A stretch of 34,901 nt of DNA from Clostridia bacterium (GCA_030539155.1 JAUNSP010000004.1:4317-39217); one strand, 5' to 3'; counted from the stretch's first letter, positions 1 through 8,794 are shown. Made by a program: numbers and translations. The notes: a model not told the origin generated them from the letters alone.

Positions 1-204
1 TCGAGCATTTTTTGTATTTTAAGGTAACGACGCAATCCGAAGTTTTTCACCGAAAAATTATCTTGCTATATTTTTACTCTGTTATTTTGGTCAAAAACGA
101 GTAGTGCTAGGCACCTAAAATCGAAAAAGCGGAGGCGTACAAAGGTACGTCGAGCATTTTTTGTATTTTAAGGTAACGACGCAATCCGAAGTTTTTCACC
201 GAAA
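1..204. repeat. 55-bp direct repeat, two copies 149 bp apart
   Basis: Positions 1-55 and 150-204 are identical over 55 bases, offset by 149. The spacer holds a small CGTAC/GTACG hairpin (136-140 with 145-149) and is richer in G+C than its surroundings. The left copy touches the window edge, so this may be the end of a longer tandem array with a 149-bp unit. It lies directly downstream of rpsG, where fusA would follow in a standard str operon; no fusA start is visible. Function is unknown. Confidence 0.85.
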
Positions 205-207
205 TAA

Positions 208-678
208 CTAGAATTTGTAGTGAGCGAAAGCTTTATTCGCTTCAGCCATTCTATGCATATCTTCTTTCTTCTTAAATGCTCCACCATTTCCAGCAACTGC
301 ATCTAAAATTTCACCAGCTAATTTTTGAGCCATTGTCTTTTCATTTCTATTTCTAGCATATGAAACTAACCATCTTAATGCTAATGTTTGTCTTCTTTCT
401 GGTCTGATATCCATAGGTACTTGGTATGTAGCTCCACCTATTCTCTTAGCTTTTACTTCAAGAACTGGCATTATATTATTTAAAGCTTCCTCAAATACTG
501 ATAATGCACCTTTTTCTGTTTTTTCTTTTATTATATCAAATGCATCATAAACTATTTTTTGAGCTACTGTTTTCTTACCATCTAGCATTACGTTATTTAT
601 TAATTTTGTAACGACTTTGCTATTGTAAATTGGGTCTGCTAAAACATCTCTTTTAGCAATAAATCCTCTTCTTGGCAC
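208..678 (-). CDS. rpsG: 30S ribosomal protein S7
   Basis: S7 nucleates the 3' major domain of 16S rRNA in the 30S subunit. The 156-residue product is the usual bacterial length and contains family stretches such as [16 protein letters not shown] at the N-terminus, GGATYQVP and [10 protein letters not shown] in the middle, and an [17 protein letters not shown]-type C-terminus. The start is GTG (676-678), placed after the strong ribosome site GGAGGGA. It follows rpsL on the same strand after 187 bp, the usual rpsL-rpsG order, but the downstream DNA is a repeat instead of an immediate fusA. No CGG codons are in frame. Confidence 0.98.
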   Translation of the reverse strand: MPRRGFIAKRDVLADPIYNSKVVTKLINNVMLDGKKTVAQKIVYDAFDIIKEKTEKGALSVFEEALNNIMPVLEVKAKRIGGATYQVPMDIRPERRQTLALRWLVSYARNRNEKTMAQKLAGEILDAVAGNGGAFKKKEDMHRMAEANKAFAHYKF

Positions 679-865
679 TATTCTTCCCTCCTTATTTTAT
701 TGTATTTAATACTATTATTAGTATTATAGGTACTCTGGAAAATTCTATCATTTTCCCGTATAATGCTTTATAATTTATTATTAAATTTAAGTACCTTAAA
801 TTAGTAATCTATTATATAGCATAATATTAAAATTTTTTCTTGCATTCTATTTACAAGTGTTTATT

Positions 866-1279
866 TTATTTTTTTGGTTTCTTTGCTCCATATTTAGATC
901 TAGCTTGCATTCTATCTTTTACACCCGCTGTATCTAGTGTTCCTCTGATAATATGGTATCTAACACCTGGAAGGTCTTTTACTCTTCCCCCTCTTATTAA
1001 AACTACACTATGCTCTTGTAAATTATGTCCTATTCCTGGTATATATGATGTTACCTCATATCCATTTGATAGTCTAACCCTAGCAACCTTTCTCAAAGCT
1101 GAGTTTGGTTTTTTAGGTGTTACTGTTTTTACAACTGTACATACACCTCTCTTTTGTGGAGACCTTTGATTAGTTAATGATTTTCTTCTTGAATTGTATC
1201 CATGTTGAAGTGCTGGAGCTGTAGATTTTGTTACAGAAGTTTTTCTTCCTTTTCTTACTAATTGATTAATTGTTGGCAC
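866..1279 (-). CDS. rpsL: 30S ribosomal protein S12
   Basis: S12 sits at the decoding centre of the 30S subunit and controls translational accuracy. The 137 residues are full length and include the signature [17 protein letters not shown] and the loop [14 protein letters not shown]. Both carry the lysines whose substitution gives streptomycin resistance in other bacteria; they are unchanged here. The start is GTG (1277-1279) after GGAGGTG, so both ribosomal protein genes in the window start with GTG. It is first in the visible rpsL-rpsG pair. The upstream 136 bp before the MITE would contain its promoter, but I did not find a convincing consensus. Confidence 0.98.
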   Translation of the reverse strand: MPTINQLVRKGRKTSVTKSTAPALQHGYNSRRKSLTNQRSPQKRGVCTVVKTVTPKKPNSALRKVARVRLSNGYEVTSYIPGIGHNLQEHSVVLIRGGRVKDLPGVRYHIIRGTLDTAGVKDRMQARSKYGAKKPKK

Positions 1280-1408
1280 TTAAATTTCACCTCCTATTTT
1301 TATAAATAATTATCATTGAATCCTTAATATTTGATATCAAGTTGCAATAACGTATCCATTATATCATTTATAACAATTTATGTCAATGTTTTCACTAATA
1401 TTTTTTAA

Positions 1409-1691
1409 TACTTTTGTTACAGGTTAAGGGTTTTAGAAAAAATGGCTCTAAAACAAAGTAGAAAGTAGCCACACGTTGGTGTTTATATATATTTTTTTAT
1501 TAATCGACGAGTTCTTGAAGTTGAAAAGTAGTAGAAAGCCTTAAATAGTTTTGAGCAACCGAATGTTTGTAGAAAGTTTTTTAGGATTTCTTGGATTTTG
1601 TATTGAAACAAGGAATGTAATAAATAATTTAGATATATCAACATATTTAGTGGATAATTTTTTCTAAAACCCTTAACTTGTAACTACTTTT
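1409..1691. mobile_element. MITE-like element with 28-bp terminal inverted repeats and 7-bp target duplication
   Basis: The terminal repeats at 1416-1443 and 1657-1684 are inverted copies of 28 bases with one mismatch (left end GTTACAGGTTAAGGG, right end the complement of GTTACAAGTTAAGGG). The 269-bp element is flanked on both sides by TACTTTT (1409-1415 and 1685-1691), a 7-bp direct repeat expected from transposition. There is no coding capacity inside; the interior has several GTAGAAAG motifs. It inserted at the 3' end of the M23 peptidase gene, and the TAG stop of that gene is formed across the element boundary (1684-1686). No transposase is in the window. Confidence 0.8.
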
Positions 1692-2284
1692 TTAACAAAG
1701 ATAAAGGATTTATATAATTATCGCTTACTCTCATTCCAAAATGCAAATGTGGTCCTGTTGTCGCCCCATTAGTAGGATTTCCGTTTAAATCCTTATACTT
1801 ATTTCCTTTTACTCCATAAACATTTTTAGGTCCAACATGTCCTATCACTTGCCCTTTTACAACCTGTTGCCCAACATTCACTATAAAATTTGGTGAAACA
1901 TGACAATATGTCATCTTAATATTTTCAACTATATCTCCTGTCTTTCTTTCAGCCTCCAATGTAATGGTATAACCACCTCCACCGAAGAAAATCTCTAAAA
2001 GAAATTATTCCATCTATTACTGCAATAAATTCTGTGCCCTCTCTTGCCGCTATATCAATACCCTTATGATAGGAAGAAGCCCCAGTTGTAGGAGAAACTC
2101 TTTTTCCAAAGAAAGAAGATATTGTATTACAATTTGGTACAGGCCATGCAAATTCTCCCTCTGTATACACTACTTTTAGTGATGTTTGAGCAAGTGTTGG
2201 TGCAAAAAAAACCGTAATAAATATAACAAATAGCATCATCAACACCATTATTTTACCAATAGATTTAAAAAAATGATTAAACAT
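1684..2284 (-). CDS. M23 family metallopeptidase (cell-wall endopeptidase), read through a +1 frameshift at CGG
   Basis: Exported LytM-like zinc endopeptidase that would cut peptidoglycan cross-bridges. The N-terminus has a signal or anchor helix (about residues 10-33). The M23 domain follows with HKGID (first zinc ligands) in the first frame and GPHLHF (catalytic HxH) in the second. The reading frame breaks at CTT-CGG (CGG at 1982-1984); skipping the C gives DFL-GGGGYTITLE, which matches the usual GGYTI region of this family. Total is 199 residues. I place the start at the ATG at 2282-2284, preceded by AAAGGGGG, rather than an upstream GTG. The last codon and stop were altered by the MITE: without it the gene would read one more Tyr, then TAA. 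Either a shifted gene, a pseudogene or a sequencing indel. Confidence 0.8.
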
Positions 2285-2319
2285 AAAACCCCCTTTATAT
2301 TTAATCACCCCTAATTAAT

Positions 2320-2380
2320 TCCTAAAAAATTTCTAATTTTTTAGGATTCCAATTATAACACAATTTCCATATTTTGTATA
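2320..2380 (-). promoter_or_regulatory. Promoter and 5' UTR hairpin of the M23 gene
   Basis: On the minus strand TATACA (2375-2380), a 17-bp spacer and TATAAT (2352-2357) make a plausible sigma-A promoter. Just downstream, in the leader, a perfect 12-bp inverted repeat with a 3-base loop occupies 2320-2346 (TCCTAAAAAATT pairing with AATTTTTTAGGA). The hairpin begins next to the expected transcription start, so it may protect the 5' end or act in attenuation. This is inferred from sequence only. Confidence 0.5.
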
Positions 2381-2417
2381 TAGTTTTTTAATATTTTTCA
2401 TAATTTTAAGAAATCCC

Positions 2418-2446
2418 TTGATTTTTTTATTCTTTTATTATATTAT
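2418..2446 (+). promoter_or_regulatory. Putative sigma-A promoter for the 277-residue membrane protein
   Basis: TTGATT (2418-2423), a 17-base spacer and TATTAT (2441-2446) lie 26 bp upstream of the ATG at 2472, with the ribosome site AAAGGAG between. It diverges from the M23 promoter about 40 bp away. Confidence 0.45.
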
Positions 2447-2471
2447 ACATATAACAAAGGAGTGGTAATTT

Positions 2472-3305
2472 ATGGGAACTAAGTCGAGAAATTTTTTTAA
2501 TAAAATAAAGACATCAAAAAACTTTTATCGTTTTTTCATACTTTTCTTTTTACTATTAATTTTTATATTATTAATTATCACAAGTTTCAATATTTACTAC
2601 AATAAATATTCTTTTCAAAATTCTATGATTTCCTTTTTAGAAATGAATTCGAAAAATATTTTCAGTATTGATAATATTCATATTTTTAGTTCTGCAACTG
2701 CTCAAAACACCTCTACAAACAGTTCTTGGAATTTAAATATTCATCAATATTCTGACATAGCCATATATATTAATAACCATGCAAATGATTATTTTACCCC
2801 AGAAAATACTATAAAAAGCTTAACTATAAACAATATAAAATTTAACCATGATGTGAATGGAACTCCAAATATTTTTTATAAAGATGTCTATAATTTTGGA
2901 AAATATGTTAAAGATGATAATAATATAATTTACAATGATTTAGAGTACTCTATAATCCCAGCAACTGATACTATATCTTATGATAAACCTCAACTATATT
3001 CAACATGTTCAAACCCCATAACTTTATCATATATAAACTCTGACATTAAACAAAATTATAATATTTTAGATAATACAATTTCTCTTGATGGGAGTATTTT
3101 AAAAAAATGCAATATTCCGCTATCTGCTATTGAAAATTCTATATCTTTTACAATTAACTTAACAAACAATTTAGACAAACTCTTTAAAGCAAATGTATAT
3201 ATTGATATTCCCCTTTCTACTGCTACTGATTCAATTTATGAAGGTAAAATTATTCAAAACAATAACAGAGAGAATTTATTCAAATTTTATACTTTTGATA
3301 CATAA
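2472..3305 (+). CDS. Membrane-anchored extracytoplasmic protein of unknown function
   Basis: I do not recognise this family. The 277-residue product has a basic N-terminus (residues 1-20), one strong membrane helix (about 21-42), and an outside domain of about 230 residues. That domain is rich in Asn, Ile and Tyr and contains one pair of cysteines (near TCSNPI and KKCNIP) that could form a disulfide. The layout resembles a signal-anchored surface protein. The ATG follows AAAGGAG with good spacing. It is one of very few plus-strand genes, is monocistronic, and ends at a bidirectional hairpin shared with tpiA. Low sequence complexity is typical of fast-evolving surface proteins in AT-rich Clostridia. 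Confidence 0.8.
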   Translation: MGTKSRNFFNKIKTSKNFYRFFILFFLLLIFILLIITSFNIYYNKYSFQNSMISFLEMNSKNIFSIDNIHIFSSATAQNTSTNSSWNLNIHQYSDIAIYINNHANDYFTPENTIKSLTINNIKFNHDVNGTPNIFYKDVYNFGKYVKDDNNIIYNDLEYSIIPATDTISYDKPQLYSTCSNPITLSYINSDIKQNYNILDNTISLDGSILKKCNIPLSAIENSISFTINLTNNLDKLFKANVYIDIPLSTATDSIYEGKIIQNNNRENLFKFYTFDT

Positions 3306-3327
3306 AACTAAAATAATTCTATATTGC

Positions 3328-3377
3328 AAAAAGTTGGTATGTTATTCAAGGCTAAGCCTTTTACATACCAACTTTTT
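3328..3377. terminator. Bidirectional terminator between the membrane protein gene and tpiA
   Basis: AAAGTTGGTATGT (3328-3342) pairs with ACATACCAACTTT (3363-3375). The stem is followed by a T-run on the plus strand and by a T-run on the minus strand (A-run at the left end). It sits between two convergent genes and can serve both. Immediately to the right (3384-3396) is one arm of the TAATAGGAAAGG hairpin family seen elsewhere in the window. Confidence 0.8.
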
Positions 3378-3401
3378 TATATAATAGGAAAGGACCATAC
3401 C

Positions 3402-4157
3402 CTAAACTAATTGTATTATCCTTATAAATTCCTCAAGATTTAAACTAGCTCCCCCAATTAACGCTCCATCTATATTTTGTTTCTCAAATAATTCTTTCGC
3501 ATTTTTAGAATTTACACTACCCCCATATTGAATTATTATATTTTTAGCCGCCTCTTTAGAATATAATTGTTGTATTTCCTGTCTTATAATTGATATTGTA
3601 TCATCTGCTTCTTGAGCCGTAGCTGTCTTTCCAGTACCAATTGCCCAAATAGGTTCATATGCTATTATAATTTGTTTTAAATCTTCCTCCTCAATTTGTT
3701 CAAAAGCATTTTTTACCTGCCTTCTAATTATGCTATCGGTCTCTCCCTTCAATCTTTGCTCTAAAGTTTCACCTACACAAATTATGGGTTTTAAGTTATA
3801 TTTTAAAGCAGATTTAACTTTTTTATTAACGGTTTCATCTGTTTCCGCAAAGTAAGCTCTTCTCTCTGAATGTCCTATTATTACATATTCAACCCCTATC
3901 GGCTCTAACATTTTTCCTGATATTTCACCTGTAAAAGCTCCTTTTTCTTCCCAGTGCATATTTTGTGCCCCTATTTTTATTTTTGTATTTTGTGCTGCCA
4001 TTAGTGCATAGAACAAATCTGTATATGGCACGCACAAAATTATCTCTATTTCACTATGTTTTTCTGCAATATTAGTCAATCCCTGTATAAATTGCATTGC
4101 TTCATCTGGAAGCATATTCATTTTCCAATTTCCCGCTATTATTTTCTTTCTTTCCAT
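3402..4157 (-). CDS. tpiA: Triose-phosphate isomerase
   Basis: Interconverts dihydroxyacetone phosphate and glyceraldehyde-3-phosphate in glycolysis and gluconeogenesis; cytoplasmic homodimer. The 251-residue length is standard. The visible catalytic set is Asn10 and Lys12 in GNWKMN, His96 in IGHSERR and Glu168 in AYEPIWAIGTGK, with the phosphate-binding YGGSV near the end. It does not sit with gapA/pgk/eno but follows the 529-residue gene of the pilus locus by 24 bp on the same strand, so it may be co-transcribed with it. The ATG at 4155-4157 is preceded by a modest GGGAG. Confidence 0.98.
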   Translation of the reverse strand: MERKKIIAGNWKMNMLPDEAMQFIQGLTNIAEKHSEIEIILCVPYTDLFYALMAAQNTKIKIGAQNMHWEEKGAFTGEISGKMLEPIGVEYVIIGHSERRAYFAETDETVNKKVKSALKYNLKPIICVGETLEQRLKGETDSIIRRQVKNAFEQIEEEDLKQIIIAYEPIWAIGTGKTATAQEADDTISIIRQEIQQLYSKEAAKNIIIQYGGSVNSKNAKELFEKQNIDGALIGGASLNLEEFIRIIQLV

Positions 4158-4181
4158 ATAAGTAAAATCTCCCTTTCCTTA

Positions 4182-5771
4182 TTATTTGGTTGTTTTGTAT
4201 AATTCATATTTTTCTCTAGCCAAAGCAGTTAGGTATTTTGTTCTTAAAATATTTATGTCCTCTCCACTTTCTAAATTTCCAGAAATAATATCCTCTATAC
4301 TATTTAGCTTTCCTATATTAATTATACAATCATAACATTGTAAGTTTTTTCTAGGATAAAAATAGCTAGTATTCCCTTCCGCAATCTTCACATTTTGTCT
4401 TTCAAAATCTAATATATGGTATGCCCCATCTATCAATTGTTGATTCTTAACTAATTTTTTACAACCCACCTTATGGAATTCATTATCGCTTGTTGTTATA
4501 CATATCGAATCTTTTGATATATATTCTTTATTTTTATTGTTTGTAATTACACAATAATCATTAAAATACTTTGATCCAATTGGGATACCTTGCATAAAAC
4601 TAATAACTCCAATATTATTCACTACCTTATCCCATTCTATTTCACTTAATTTTGGTAATGCAAATTCATAGGTTGAAGTTGAAACTCCATTGTATGTATT
4701 AATTGCTACTTGAAGGTTTGTTTGTATAGAACTTTTTATTATTTCCCTCCTATGTTCATTAAAATTAGAGGTCTCTAACATAGGGTCATTTTCTGATGTA
4801 AAATTAAATAGTTTCTCACTACCAGTATTTATACTAATATCAAGTTTTGTACCATCTGGATTAACTGCATGTTGAGCAGTAATCATATCTCCTAACAAAC
4901 CCTGTATATAATTACTAAATTTCTTTGCCTCATGGTAATACCTTACAGCACTTGTTTGATAAAGTTCTTCTGGTTTTACCTCTATATACATTTTTCTATT
5001 GGAACTGTATATAAAATATTTTCCATTCAATGTTCCATTATTTTCTTTATCAAAATACACCTTGTTATTATTATGATATGCATATTCATACTCTGTTGCT
5101 GGCATTGACTCATTTTTGTCGTTAACGATTATTAAATATTCCTTTAATCTTTCAGACGTTATTGTTAATCCATCATAATTAAGACTGGTTGGATATCCGT
5201 TTGAATCCATACCTACCTCATTTGTCACTTTACTAGGATTAATTAAAAATCCTGATTCATTTACGTAATTGTTGTTTACAATTCCTTTTATGCTTATATA
5301 ATTATCTAATGTATAATTTATTACAAAGTCACAATTTGTTCCAACTACATACCTTGCAGTATAATAAATATATGGCTTTACTCCATATTCTGTTTGTTTA
5401 GTACTCTGATTTGTATATTTACTATATATATAATATCCATCATATAGTGTATATACAACAGCTGGTATATATCCTTGTAAATCCTCTTGTGTATATCCAC
5501 TAACATTCATTGCCATTGCTAAACTATTGTAAAAGGTACTAATAGATGCTTCTAGGTCTCTTAATTTTGAATCAGAAATCGAAGAAAACTTATTGTTTAC
5601 CGTATTCAATTGAAAAGATTTTACCGCATCGTATGTTGCATCCCTCAATGTTGTTGAATATGTAGTTTGATTAGTTATTGTTTGTATTTGAGCTTGTACA
5701 TATTCTGATAAAACTAATGATATAGGTAATATTATTATTATAAATATTATTGTTAATCCTTGTAGTTTCAT
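4182..5771 (-). CDS. Membrane-anchored 529-residue protein at the end of the Tad-like locus
   Basis: I do not recognise a named family. Residues 1-23 (MKLQGLTIIFIIIILPISLV) form a membrane helix at the extreme N-terminus, like the pilin-like proteins upstream, and the rest is predicted outside. The outer part is rich in Tyr, Asn and Thr. Near the C-terminus a His/Cys arrangement (FHKVGC, then CYDC about 65 residues on) could bind a metal or form disulfides. Position and N-terminal architecture suggest a large pseudopilin, tip adhesin or assembly-associated protein. A 249-bp palindrome-rich gap separates it from the preceding pilin-like gene, so its expression may be uncoupled from the operon. 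Confidence 0.75.
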   Translation of the reverse strand: MKLQGLTIIFIIIILPISLVLSEYVQAQIQTITNQTTYSTTLRDATYDAVKSFQLNTVNNKFSSISDSKLRDLEASISTFYNSLAMAMNVSGYTQEDLQGYIPAVVYTLYDGYYIYSKYTNQSTKQTEYGVKPYIYYTARYVVGTNCDFVINYTLDNYISIKGIVNNNYVNESGFLINPSKVTNEVGMDSNGYPTSLNYDGLTITSERLKEYLIIVNDKNESMPATEYEYAYHNNNKVYFDKENNGTLNGKYFIYSSNRKMYIEVKPEELYQTSAVRYYHEAKKFSNYIQGLLGDMITAQHAVNPDGTKLDISINTGSEKLFNFTSENDPMLETSNFNEHRREIIKSSIQTNLQVAINTYNGVSTSTYEFALPKLSEIEWDKVVNNIGVISFMQGIPIGSKYFNDYCVITNNKNKEYISKDSICITTSDNEFHKVGCKKLVKNQQLIDGAYHILDFERQNVKIAEGNTSYFYPRKNLQCYDCIINIGKLNSIEDIISGNLESGEDINILRTKYLTALAREKYELYKTTK

Positions 5772-5844
5772 ACTTTTCTCGCCCCTTTTTACGCTCTTTT
5801 GTTTTAATATTAAAAATATTTTATATGCATTTACATAGGATGAT

Positions 5845-5976
5845 GCTCTTATTATCTAATAAGAAATTTTTTACTTTCCTATTAGATAATAAGAGCGGAC
5901 AAATATTCAATAGAAATTAATAAATCCTTAAACTTTGTCCGCTTTATTGTGTTATAGGAAAGGATGCCTTTCCTAT
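5845..5976. repeat. Cluster of three palindromes between pilus genes
   Basis: Three inverted repeats are packed into 132 bp. The first is a 17-bp perfect stem, 5845-5861 with 5880-5896. The second is a 9-bp stem, GCGGACAAA at 5895-5903 with 5934-5942, sharing two bases with the right arm of the first. The third is a 10-bp perfect stem with a 3-base loop, 5954-5963 with 5967-5976 (ATAGGAAAGG/CCTTTCCTAT). None is followed by a clear T-run on the minus strand, so classic intrinsic termination is uncertain. Together they could tune transcript stability or partial termination between the pilin-like genes and the 529-residue gene. Confidence 0.75.
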
Positions 5977-6020
5977 TATATAAAAAATAATGCCTGTTAT
6001 TAATAGATTATGCTTTTTTC

Positions 6021-6542
6021 CTATTTTGCTCCATTAACTGTGACTATTCCTGAATGTTTTGCAGCAATTTGATATGTATCATTTCCAGCTATTTTATAGA
6101 AAAAGTTCTTTAAAGATTGAGAAATTGTTTCGTTTGTATTTTTTACTGATACTGAAATTATATCTCCCTCTTTTAATGCTATTTTTCTATCTCCAGCTAA
6201 TTTTTCATTTATTTGTGATGTGTATAAACTGTAATATGTATTTTCCCCTATTTTTGTCATCTCAGCTTGTGACACTTTACTTGTATTTTCATCTAAAATC
6301 TGTATTTCCATCTCCACCTCGTATGTATTACCTGTTGATGCTATATTTTGTATAAATTGGTCATATTTATCCTCTGATAATGTCCCTGTTGTACGAATAT
6401 CATTAACAAATTCTGTTGTTGCTGTTTGTATTGATAATTGCGATATATCATCATTTCTATCTGCTATTGTCATCATCGGGAAAACAAACATCAATACTGC
6501 TGCTAATGCTATTGCCATTACCGTTATAAAACTTTCTCCCAT
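6021..6542 (-). CDS. Small pilin-like / TadE-like membrane protein
   Basis: The 173 residues begin with a short polar tip (MGESF) followed by a membrane helix (about 6-28) and then a soluble region of mixed helix and strand. A single N-terminal helix and position in the Tad-like locus argue for a minor pilin or pseudopilin. No typical prepilin peptidase site (Gly followed by a hydrophobic run starting with Glu at +5) is evident. The start ATG follows AAGGAG. It is 15 bp downstream of the 231-residue gene and clearly in the same operon. Its exact family is not recognised. Confidence 0.75.
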   Translation of the reverse strand: MGESFITVMAIALAAVLMFVFPMMTIADRNDDISQLSIQTATTEFVNDIRTTGTLSEDKYDQFIQNIASTGNTYEVEMEIQILDENTSKVSQAEMTKIGENTYYSLYTSQINEKLAGDRKIALKEGDIISVSVKNTNETISQSLKNFFYKIAGNDTYQIAAKHSGIVTVNGAK

Positions 6543-6557
6543 TTTTATTGCTCCTTC

Positions 6558-7253
6558 CTAATTTGCAATTGTATAATATATTATTTTTTTACTATCTAAC
6601 GAACTTATAATTTCATTCATATTTTCTTTTTCTTGAATTCTTCCTATCGATTCTACAAACTTTGTATTTTTATATTTTGATAGGAATGTACCATAAGCAC
6701 TCATAGGACCATAATCAATATATTTATTACTATCACTTGGTAGTGGAAACTTTCCCCCGCTAATAAACATATCTAAGTGTTTTTCCATTGTTTTGTTTTG
6801 GGCCCCACCTTGCGTCCATGGCTCATTTCTTTTAATTTCCGAAGTTAAATCAAATGAACAAACTAACATACAATTCGTCTGGTCTAGACGATTTCCATAT
6901 TCATCTTGTCCATTATTTTTTACAACTTCTTCTAAATACTCTTGATTCCAATATTTTTTATTTATCGAAGATAAATATATCGGAAGTGGTTCCCCACTAG
7001 CTCTTCTAAAAACAACGGCATAATCTTCCTTATAATATTTATATAAAGTTGGAATGATTGTTTCCATTCCAACTATCCTCTTATCCTCTTTTGTTGCATC
7101 TAAATACTCATAATAAACTGCTCTATCTTGTAGTTTTATAACTGCCGCAGCAGTTACTCTTGCCTTGGTAAACATTGACATAGCAATACTTAAACCTACA
7201 ACAAATAATAATACTGCTCCTGCAGTTTTCATAGCTTGTGTAACATTTTCCAT
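6558..7253 (-). CDS. Pilin-like membrane protein (MENxxxAM-type N-terminus)
   Basis: The 231-residue protein starts MENVTQAMKTAGAVLLFVVG, the same pattern as the neighbouring MENASKALIIAG proteins: seven polar residues, then a helix to about residue 28. The outer domain holds two short Cys-bearing stretches (NCMLVC) and a GGAQN loop. It is probably another structural or minor subunit of the Tad-like fibre. It lies 35 bp downstream of the 143-residue gene. Its larger size and different outer domain set it apart from the compact paralogues. Confidence 0.75.
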   Translation of the reverse strand: MENVTQAMKTAGAVLLFVVGLSIAMSMFTKARVTAAAVIKLQDRAVYYEYLDATKEDKRIVGMETIIPTLYKYYKEDYAVVFRRASGEPLPIYLSSINKKYWNQEYLEEVVKNNGQDEYGNRLDQTNCMLVCSFDLTSEIKRNEPWTQGGAQNKTMEKHLDMFISGGKFPLPSDSNKYIDYGPMSAYGTFLSKYKNTKFVESIGRIQEKENMNEIISSLDSKKIIYYTIAN

Positions 7254-7288
7254 AACACATCATATCCTTATAAACTTAATCGTTTTTA

Positions 7289-7720
7289 CTATTTTTTTAC
7301 GTATCCTACTTGCGTAACAAGACCAGAATTCTTATTATAAGTAATATTAACAGTATATGTATAAGACGCTTTAACTGCATTTTTCAACTCTGCATATTTC
7401 AAACCAGTTATATCACTTGCAACAAGGTCATCTACTTTTGTTGCTGCAGCAGCTACTACACTAACTTGTCTTGAAACATCATCAACATTAGATAGATTAT
7501 GAGTTCTAACTAAATCTATTAATGCTTTTACTTCACTTCCGGATTTAGTTCCTTCATAAGCTTCAAACTTTGAGTTAAACGCTTGTATTTCAGTATCATT
7601 CATATTCATTCCTTTTATTACATCATTTGCACTAGAATAAATATACACGCCTATTCCAATTAATAAAATTGATAATAAAATTGCCCCTGCGATAATTAAT
7701 GCCTTTGACGCATTCTCCAT
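7289..7720 (-). CDS. Small pilin-like membrane protein, MENASKALIIAG family
   Basis: The 143 residues begin MENASKALIIAGAILLSILL (helix about 7-29). A paralogue-wide motif follows: a FxxYEG segment, then GSEVKALIDLV, and a C-terminal strand pair ending VNITYNKNSGLV. The same order (N-terminal helix, xFNxxFxxY, xDVxxLIN, C-terminal strands) occurs in at least three neighbours. This suggests tandem duplication of a major or minor pilin. The ATG follows GGAGG. The likely role is a fibre subunit of the Tad-like machine. Confidence 0.75.
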   Translation of the reverse strand: MENASKALIIAGAILLSILLIGIGVYIYSSANDVIKGMNMNDTEIQAFNSKFEAYEGTKSGSEVKALIDLVRTHNLSNVDDVSRQVSVVAAAATKVDDLVASDITGLKYAELKNAVKASYTYTVNITYNKNSGLVTQVGYVKK

Positions 7721-7794
7721 AATTCTTCCTCCTTTTATTTATACTTTTGTTTTTATATTAATTTAGATTTTTTATCTAAATGATAATAACTATT

Positions 7795-8223
7795 TTAAAT
7801 TTGTTCAAAAAGAAAATATCTTATTTTTTTTGATTTTTCATGAAATTCCACACTCTTACATTTAAAACTACTATTACTATAATGTTTTAAAAACTCATTT
7901 TCACCATTTTTTAAAACAGCTTCCATAATAATGACATCTTTAAAATCTATAAATTTAACATCTAGTTTTATTGAGTTTTTTTCATTTTCAATAAATCTTC
8001 CCTTTTCATCCCTTTGTATAAAATTTTTCTCATTATTGTCTGATATTTTATTCATCAACGTAATTAATTCTACACCTTTTATTTCTTTTTCTATATATTT
8101 TTTATACTTACTATATTCAAATTTTTTATTAATGCTATTCTCTTTTAGAATACACAATAAATATGTTATCCCTATTACTAATATGAGAAAACAAGTTATT
8201 ATTATAGTTAAACTTTTTTTCAT
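7795..8223 (-). CDS. Divergent pilin-like membrane protein
   Basis: The 142-residue protein has a lysine-containing N-terminus (MKKSLTI) and a membrane helix (about 4-27). Its outer part contains GVELITLMNKISDNN, which lines up with the DIISVINKIDDYN and DVVSIANLAKQCN segments of the neighbouring paralogues. The C-terminal FKCKSVEFHEKSKKIRYF matches their FxCxxIxF pattern. It therefore belongs to the same family although the MENASK head is lost. The ATG follows AGAGGT. It is in operon order between two other family members. Confidence 0.7.
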   Translation of the reverse strand: MKKSLTIIITCFLILVIGITYLLCILKENSINKKFEYSKYKKYIEKEIKGVELITLMNKISDNNEKNFIQRDEKGRFIENEKNSIKLDVKFIDFKDVIIMEAVLKNGENEFLKHYSNSSFKCKSVEFHEKSKKIRYFLFEQI

Positions 8224-8297
8224 AAATACCTCTAAAATTATTATAACATTTTATTTTTTTTTATGCAATACATTTATTTATTATTTTTTTAAAAAAG

Positions 8298-8775
8298 TCA
8301 ATTATTTACTATTCTTATGTAATTAACCCATCCTCGCTCATTAAACTCTATTTTACTACATTTAAATAATTGTACTATTTGGTTAACATTTCCATTTATA
8401 ACTTTATATGAATTTCCTTTTATAAAATTCATATAATCTTGTTCTGTAGCCTTTTCGAAACTTACCGAATCACTCGTTGAAACGGTGATATACCTTGAAT
8501 TCTTGCTATACTTTGCCTCTTTTTGTAGTTCATTATACTCATTACATTGCTTTGCTAAGTTTGCTATGGAAACTACATCATGTGCACCGGAGTGTTTTAT
8601 TTTCATACTTCATAAATTGCGCATTAAATTCTGATATTCTTTTCTGTTCAAATACGGACACCACATTTGAGGTAGTATCACTAAAAGAATTGAATAAGTA
8701 AATCGCAGATCCAAGTATCATTATTCCTATTAGCACAGCTCCAGCCATTATTAACGCCTTTGATGCATTTTCCAC
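8298..8775 (-). CDS. Pilin-like membrane protein, MENASKALIMAG family, read through a +1 frameshift at CGG
   Basis: The first frame gives MENASKALIMAGAVLIGIMI, the membrane helix and EFNAQFMKYENKTL. It then reaches CTC-CGG (CGG at 8587-8589) and would stop three codons later. Skipping the C continues as GAHDVVSIANLAKQCNEYN and a C-terminal FKCSKIEF strand. The rebuilt 158-residue protein aligns without gaps to the 217-residue paralogue (KNLYGNDIISVINK against KTL-X-AHDVVSIANL), with the quadruplet CGGT taking the place of exactly one residue. The start is GTG (8773-8775) after GAGAGGTGAT. Either a shifted functional gene or a one-base indel. Confidence 0.75.
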
Positions 8776-8794
8776 TATAAATCACCTCTCTTGA

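Noticed and set aside
840-1169. 109-residue plus-strand frame
   Set aside because: Antisense shadow of rpsL, with no ribosome site.
1416-1684. Inverted repeat as a simple rho-independent terminator of the M23 gene
   Set aside because: The arms are 213 bp apart and flanked by a 7-bp target duplication, which fits a transposed element better.
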